This document shows, in pieces, positions 6,438 to 9,769 of a stretch of DNA of 9,769 nt (position 1 is the first letter of the stretch; each line of letters starts with the position of its first letter). The stretch lies in NCBI GenBank assembly GCA_013140465.1, contig JABFST010000301.1:1-9769 (forward strand), read 5' to 3'. The translations under genes were made by a program, and so were the position numbers. Source of the stretch: Methylococcaceae bacterium (GTDB lineage: Bacteria > Pseudomonadota > Gammaproteobacteria > Methylococcales > Methylomonadaceae). The notes beneath the pieces are model-generated. The model made no database searches and had not been told where the DNA came from. It saw only the letters and a program-made list of their open reading frames with translations.

Positions 6438-7029
6438 GGCTATTTCCTCCTTGGGCAGGTGTGGAAGTCCGCGTCGCCCAAACTTCTTTGGCGATCACGG
6501 CAATATTGCTCCACATGTGGTTATGGCCTAAGCCGCAGTATTCGTTGCACAGCACTGGATAATCACCTGGTTTAGGGAAGGTCGTGGTGATTTCCGCGAC
6601 ATAGCCCGGCACAATCATCGTACTCATATTGGTCATCGGGATATGCACGCCGTGCAACACGTCCATGCTCACCCAACGCAAAGTCACAGGGGTTTCAGCA
6701 GGTACACTGATTTGTTTGGGGAAAAACGAATACCGTCCCGCCACCATCCTGACAATGACTTTGCCGTTTTCTACATGTACGCCCAGATTGTCTTCGGCAA
6801 ATTCTTTGCTTAAGTGCAGACTGGCGGAATCGATGGTTTCGACTTTGCTGGGAGGGTTGATGCCGTCAACTAAGGCATCGAGGGTCATAATGCCGACCAA
6901 CAAGCCTATCACCAATAAGGAAATGGTGATCCATTTGCGTTCTAATTGATCGATATGGATAGCTTGAAGTTGGCTGCAAAATAGCTTCAGCCCGGCACTA
7001 CATTTTTCTTTTAAAGGTTCTGATTGCAT
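6430..7029 (-). CDS. cbaB: ba3-type oxidase subunit II (CuA protein)
   Basis: The 199-residue protein has a cytoplasmic N-terminus of about 32 residues, a single membrane anchor at about 33-53 (WITISLLVIGLLVGIMTLDAL), and a periplasmic cupredoxin domain. CuA ligands are complete: His126 in DVLHGVHIP, then Cys161, Cys165, His169 and Met172 in LCNEYCGLGHNHMW, with the same C-x3-C-x3-H-x2-M spacing as known CuA centres. CuA accepts electrons from a soluble cytochrome c, here probably the operon's own di-haem protein, and passes them to haem b of subunit I. The start is supported by AGGGGGA about 4 bases before the ATG at 7027-7029. The N-terminal extension before the anchor holds two Cys (10 and 18) and looks longer than in the Thermus protein. 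The stop overlaps the subunit I start, indicating coupled translation. Confidence 0.95.
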   Translation of the reverse strand: MQSEPLKEKCSAGLKLFCSQLQAIHIDQLERKWITISLLVIGLLVGIMTLDALVDGINPPSKVETIDSASLHLSKEFAEDNLGVHVENGKVIVRMVAGRYSFFPKQISVPAETPVTLRWVSMDVLHGVHIPMTNMSTMIVPGYVAEITTTFPKPGDYPVLCNEYCGLGHNHMWSNIAVIAKEVWATRTSTPAQGGNSHE

Positions 7030-7037
7030 TTATCCCC

Positions 7038-7172
7038 CTAGCCGCGTGGCAAAAATACGCCGTAATAAAGGAACAGCCATGCGATGACCATGCCGCCAAT
7101 CACGGCGGACATCAAAGCAAACGTGCCGATGGGGGGGCTTTCAAGGATGAGTTTGCGTTCTTCTTCAGTCAT
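7038..7172 (-). CDS. cbaD: Small subunit IIa-like peptide of the ba3 oxidase
   Basis: This 44-codon frame encodes an acidic N-terminus (MTEEERKLILESPP), one membrane helix at about residues 15-37 (GTFALMSAVIGGMVIAWLFL and on), and a short tail, YYGVFLPRG. The Thermus thermophilus ba3 oxidase has a single-helix subunit IIa of 34 residues whose end (YAVFFARG) is strikingly alike, encoded directly upstream of subunits II and I, exactly as here. An AGAAGG ribosome site precedes the ATG at 7170-7172 by about 8 bases, and the stop lies 8 bases before the subunit II start. It is the first gene of the operon. The role, packing against subunits I and II, is inferred from the Thermus structure. Similarity over so short a peptide is suggestive, but order, topology and ribosome site together make it convincing. 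Confidence 0.83.
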   Translation of the reverse strand: MTEEERKLILESPPIGTFALMSAVIGGMVIAWLFLYYGVFLPRG

Positions 7173-7406
7173 AGTATTCACCTTCTTCTCTTGATTGTTA
7201 TTGTTGTTTTTGCTACAAAATTCATTATAACTTGCAGGGTTTTGGAAGAGAAGCTAAAAACCTTGATAATTATGCTGTTTTTTGGGAATTGAGTGTTTAC
7301 GGAAATGGCTGTTTGTGGCGTTTTGGCTGTAAGCGCAGTGCTTGGGTAGGGCGCAAAGCCGCAGCTGGTGCGGATGTAGGGGGTATTGGGTAGGTTTGTT
7401 TGGCGT
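7173..7406. other. Gene-free spacer between divergent oxidase operon and repeat array
   Basis: Apart from the operon leader and -10 element, this stretch holds no ORF with a ribosome site. It is AT-rich up to about 7290, then G-rich on the plus strand. The only structure seen is a small inverted repeat, CCGCA-gctgg-TGCGG, around 7362-7376. No transcription start for the pentapeptide-repeat gene can be pinned down here. Confidence 0.5.
7224..7229 (-). promoter_or_regulatory. -10 element of the oxidase operon promoter
   Basis: A perfect TATAAT reads on the minus strand here, placing a start site near 7217 and a leader of about 45 nt before the subunit IIa-like gene. At 17-bp spacing the -35 hexamer would be TTCTCT, a poor match, so an activator may be needed. 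I found no complete FNR-type TTGAT-N4-ATCAA site nearby. Confidence 0.5.
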
Positions 7407-7766
7407 AGTAAAACGGGTTTAAACGTTTTGCGGATAACCGTGCAATGTCTAAAGCCCTTTTACTCCAAGCTGGAGTAAAACGGCTTTAGACGTTTTACGG
7501 ATAAGCGTGCAATGTCTAAAGCCATTGCACTCCAGGCGGGAGTAAAACGGCTTCAGACGTTTTACGGATAAGCGTGCAATGTCTAAAGCCATTGCACTCC
7601 AGGCTGGAGTAAAACGGCTTTAGACGTTTTACGGATAATCGTGCAATGTCTAAAGCCATTGCACTCCAGCTGGAGTAAAACGGCTTCAGACGTTTTACGG
7701 ATAAGCGTGCAATGTCTAAAGCCATTGCACTCCAGGCTGGAGTAAAACGGCTTTAGACGTTTTACG
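7407..7766. repeat. 67-bp tandem repeat array, about 5.4 units, with complementary-loop hairpins
   Basis: Units begin with AGTAAAACGG at 7407, 7474, 7541, 7608, 7674 and 7741, giving periods of 67, 67, 67, 66 and 67. The last is a partial unit that breaks off at about 7766. The unit at 7474 shows the plan. Hairpin A is GTAAAACG (7475-7482), loop GCTTTAGA (7483-7490), CGTTTTAC (7491-7498). An 8-nt linker, GGATAAGC, follows. Hairpin B is GTGCAATG (7507-7514), loop TCTAAAGC (7515-7522), CATTGCAC (7523-7530). A small hairpin of the ACTCC...GGAGT type then bridges into the next unit. Loops A and B are exact reverse complements in the units at 7474 and 7608; in those at 7541 and 7674 loop A is GCTTCAGA, giving one mismatch. 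The first unit is the most diverged. There are no spacers between units, so it is not a CRISPR. The array ends 23 bp before the pentapeptide-repeat gene. Its function is unknown. Confidence 0.92.
7447..7491. repeat. 45-nt long hairpin at the junction of the first two array units
   Basis: GTCTAAAGCC-c-TTTTACTCCA (7447-7467) pairs with TGGAGTAAAA-c-GGCTTTAGAC (7471-7491), with a 3-nt loop and one C-C mismatch. It is the longest uninterrupted dyad in the array and depends on bases specific to the first, divergent unit (CTTTTACTCCAAG in place of CATTGCACTCCAGG). In RNA it would compete with hairpin A of the next unit. Confidence 0.8.
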
Positions 7767-7788
7767 AATCACACACCACTAATCAATA

Positions 7789-9690
7789 ATGGGAAAACCC
7801 CGCCAGATACGCTACAGTAAGCCACCTAGCGCCTGTCTACGCCCCCCAAGCCCTATGCGAGCCAAAAAAACCTACCCGCGCAAAACCCCAGATTCCGCCT
7901 TCAAAACCTTGGAAGAAGCCAAAAAAACTTTGGACAATTCCGCGCAAACCAACCGCAACTTATTTATTGCCTTTAACTTTGTGCTGATTACCGCCTTGGT
8001 ATTGTGCGTTAGCGTCAGTGATGAAGACTTGCTGATCGGCACGTCCACCATCCAACTGCCGTTGCTGAACATTAAACTGCCAATTTGGGCGTTTGCCAGT
8101 ATTGCGCCGATGGTGATAGTCGCCCTGCATTTTGACCTGCTGCATAACCTGACCGAACACCGCGACAAACTGCACTATTGGCGCCAACAATGGCAAACCG
8201 CCCATCCCCGCAATACCCGCCTGACCCAACAACTATACCCATTTTTGTTTGATTTTGCTTGGCTGCACGCCCATGACATCAGCAGCCAAAAAATGCGCAT
8301 CCGCCTCTTGCCCGGTTTGTGCTGGCTATTGTATTGCTGGGCGGCTTATACGGTATTGGTGATTTTTTTCATCCGTTTCGCCGATTTGCAACACTATGGC
8401 TACACCAGTTGGCACGGCTTTTTAGTGCTGTTAGATGCCCTGCTATTGCATTGGTATTGGCCTGGCTTTAGCCCCAACCCCAAAGCCTCGGCGTTTAAAA
8501 TGTTGCTGGCTATCGTGTGCGCGCCGCTGTGGTTCATCCCGTGGCTAGGCCGCCGCTTGCTGGCAAAATGCGCCCCGGTTGCACGTTCGCAATTGGCGCT
8601 GTTATGGCTGAGCAACGCCTCTGCCGTTTGGGTGCTGGTGATGTTTACTTGTGTACAAGCGCATATAGAGTATGGCAGTTCAACACGGTGGATAAAGCAA
8701 GGATTGGCATGGGAAAGGGAGACCTATGGCCGATTTGGCTTGCATTTGGTGCCGCGTTTATCGGTGGCGGGCTTTAAGTTGACGTTGCCGGATAAGTTTT
8801 TTGAACTGGCGCGTTTGCAACATCCTGAGAAAAGCGAGGCGGTGTTATGGCAAGGGGCTGAGAATACCTTGGATTTGTCGGGCAGACGTTTGGCGTTTGC
8901 GGATTTTGAGGGGGCGCAGTTCCCGCGAAGTAATTTGAGCGTGGCTAAGTTGCAAGGTGCTAATCTCGTGAGTGCCCAACTGCAAGTTGCGAATCTTTGG
9001 AATACCCAACTGCAAGGTGCGGAACTTTGGTATGTCCAGTTGCAAGGTGCGAATCTTTGGTATGCCCAGATGCAAGGTGCGGTGCTTAGGTCTGCCCAAC
9101 TGCAAGGTGCTGATCTTGGGGCTGCCCAACTGCAAGGTGCGAATCTTGGGTATGCCCAGATACAGGGTGCGGATCTTGGGAATGCCCAACTGCAAGGCGC
9201 TTATCTTGTATCTGCCCAGTTGCAAGGCGCGTTTCTTGCCTCTGCCCATCTGCAAGGTACGTTTCTTTGGGATGCCGAACTGCAAGGTGCAGTGTTAATA
9301 AATACAGAACTTAAGGGAGTGGTGAGCCTAAAGAGCCAACAGCTTATAGCCACTTGGACTGAAGCGTTGGATATGCAGACAGATTTTGATTTCAGTGCCT
9401 TAGAAAATGAACCGTGGGCGTTGTCAGACGCTGTTAAAGAAAGGCTAAAAGAAGCCAGGCAAAGCCAAAAAAACTTTAAGCCACTGCAATTACCGCCGCC
9501 CATCACTCAAGAAAAATTCACCACCATCTGGCTAAATTTGCTATGCCAAGAAGCTGAGATGACTAAAGGCATGTTAAATCAACTACGAATTCATTCTGAT
9601 AAACACCCCGTCACCATACCCCAAGCCCAAGCCTACCTAAACACCACCCCACGCTGTGAACCTTACCGCAAACTCTTAGACGAGCCGTAG
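7789..9690 (+). CDS. Multi-pass membrane protein with C-terminal pentapeptide-repeat domain
   Basis: The 633-codon product starts with a basic, Pro-rich tail and a short charged helix (about 36-52). A membrane region follows, with likely spans near 58-77, 97-119, 172-197, 207-225, 233-255 and 268-290. A linker at 291-360 leads to a pentapeptide-repeat domain that begins near 361 (LDLSGRRLAFADFEGAQF) and is most regular at 386-505, as twelve ten-residue units of the pattern A-Q-L-Q-G-A-N/D-L-x-x. Such repeats fold as a right-handed quadrilateral beta helix. A charged C-terminal region of about 120 residues follows. I recognise the general architecture but no characterised function. Neither the ATG at 7789 nor the one at 7855 (Met23) has a ribosome site, so the start is uncertain; I give the longer form. 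The 67-bp array ends 23 bp upstream and may form its leader or control region. The gene appears to be transcribed alone and is divergent from the oxidase operon. Confidence 0.85.
   Translation: MGKPRQIRYSKPPSACLRPPSPMRAKKTYPRKTPDSAFKTLEEAKKTLDNSAQTNRNLFIAFNFVLITALVLCVSVSDEDLLIGTSTIQLPLLNIKLPIWAFASIAPMVIVALHFDLLHNLTEHRDKLHYWRQQWQTAHPRNTRLTQQLYPFLFDFAWLHAHDISSQKMRIRLLPGLCWLLYCWAAYTVLVIFFIRFADLQHYGYTSWHGFLVLLDALLLHWYWPGFSPNPKASAFKMLLAIVCAPLWFIPWLGRRLLAKCAPVARSQLALLWLSNASAVWVLVMFTCVQAHIEYGSSTRWIKQGLAWERETYGRFGLHLVPRLSVAGFKLTLPDKFFELARLQHPEKSEAVLWQGAENTLDLSGRRLAFADFEGAQFPRSNLSVAKLQGANLVSAQLQVANLWNTQLQGAELWYVQLQGANLWYAQMQGAVLRSAQLQGADLGAAQLQGANLGYAQIQGADLGNAQLQGAYLVSAQLQGAFLASAHLQGTFLWDAELQGAVLINTELKGVVSLKSQQLIATWTEALDMQTDFDFSALENEPWALSDAVKERLKEARQSQKNFKPLQLPPPITQEKFTTIWLNLLCQEAEMTKGMLNQLRIHSDKHPVTIPQAQAYLNTTPRCEPYRKLLDEP
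8944..9303. repeat. Twelve 30-bp tandem repeats inside the pentapeptide-repeat gene
   Basis: The core reads GCCCAACTGCAAGGTGCGAA, followed by TCTT and a variable six-base end, repeated in frame twelve times without indels. The CAACTGCAAGGTGC part is nearly invariant in DNA, including third codon positions, while the last two codons of each unit vary. Identity at synonymous sites suggests recent expansion or continuing gene conversion rather than only protein-level conservation. Because 30 is a multiple of three, spurious long frames appear on both strands here. Confidence 0.9.
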
Positions 9691-9769
9691 TAAATGCCGT
9701 GTAGTCTGGGTTAGCGTAATGGCTCATGCCTACGTTATCTCGTTCCCAAGCTCTGTTCTCATCGTTATC
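9691..9769. other. Downstream flank, nothing recognised
   Basis: These 79 bases follow the stop of the pentapeptide-repeat gene. I see no hairpin with a T tract, no ORF and no RNA gene. The window ends before the next feature. Confidence 0.4.

Noticed and set aside
7516..7725. Minus-strand ORF within the 67-bp array
   Set aside because: Its product only repeats the translated array unit and shifts with the period. No ribosome site was seen, so it is a by-product of the repeat.
7407..7766. CRISPR array
   Set aside because: Units are directly contiguous with no unique spacers, and no cas-like gene is in the window.
8845..9298. Long open frames on both strands inside the pentapeptide repeats (minus 8845-9285, plus 8972-9298)
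   Set aside because: They follow from the 30-bp period being a multiple of three, which keeps several frames free of stops. They have no ribosome sites and no independent support.

Overview
The window looks like a chromosomal stretch from a gammaproteobacterium with roughly balanced base composition. The adjacent mutY-yggX pair is typical of that class, and REP-like palindromes of the GTAGGCCGG type sit at gene ends. A ba3-type oxidase cluster and a membrane-anchored pentapeptide-repeat protein would fit an environmental sulfur- or methane-oxidising lineage. That last assignment is inference and no finer rank can be supported.

Layout. Bases 2-733 (+) are the 3' part of a NamZ/DUF1343 cell-wall hydrolase gene cut by the window edge. 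It converges on a minus-strand block: mutY (2831-1788), yggX (1784-1512) and a vsr endonuclease gene (1407-943). An 85-bp REP-like sequence lies immediately 3' of both yggX and vsr, so vsr is bracketed by direct repeats. The copy after vsr is extended into a 122-bp palindrome that can fold as a cloverleaf. A small membrane-protein gene (2967-3260, +) diverges from mutY and converges, through a strong hairpin, on a 2-Cys peroxiredoxin gene (3916-3314, -).

Bases 7172-4138 (-) form a compact four-gene respiratory operon: a 44-residue subunit IIa-like peptide, CuA subunit II, ba3-type (B-family) subunit I, and a di-haem cytochrome c. The metal ligands of subunits I and II fall at the spacing known from Thermus thermophilus ba3 oxidase. 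The cytochrome c is the likely electron donor. MutY, Vsr, YggX and the peroxiredoxin all handle DNA lesions or oxidant stress, so much of the window concerns oxygen use and oxidative or mutational damage.

Bases 7173-7788 carry no gene. They hold the operon promoter region and then, at 7407-7766, a tandem array of a 67-bp unit (about 5.4 copies). Each complete unit encodes two 8-bp-stem hairpins whose 8-nt loops are complementary to each other, fully or with one mismatch, followed by a third small hairpin. The array ends 23 bp before a 633-codon gene (7789-9690, +) for a multi-pass membrane protein with a pentapeptide-repeat domain, which is itself built from twelve 30-bp DNA repeats. The array and its possible link to this gene are the least explained part of the window. 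The last 79 bases hold nothing I recognise.
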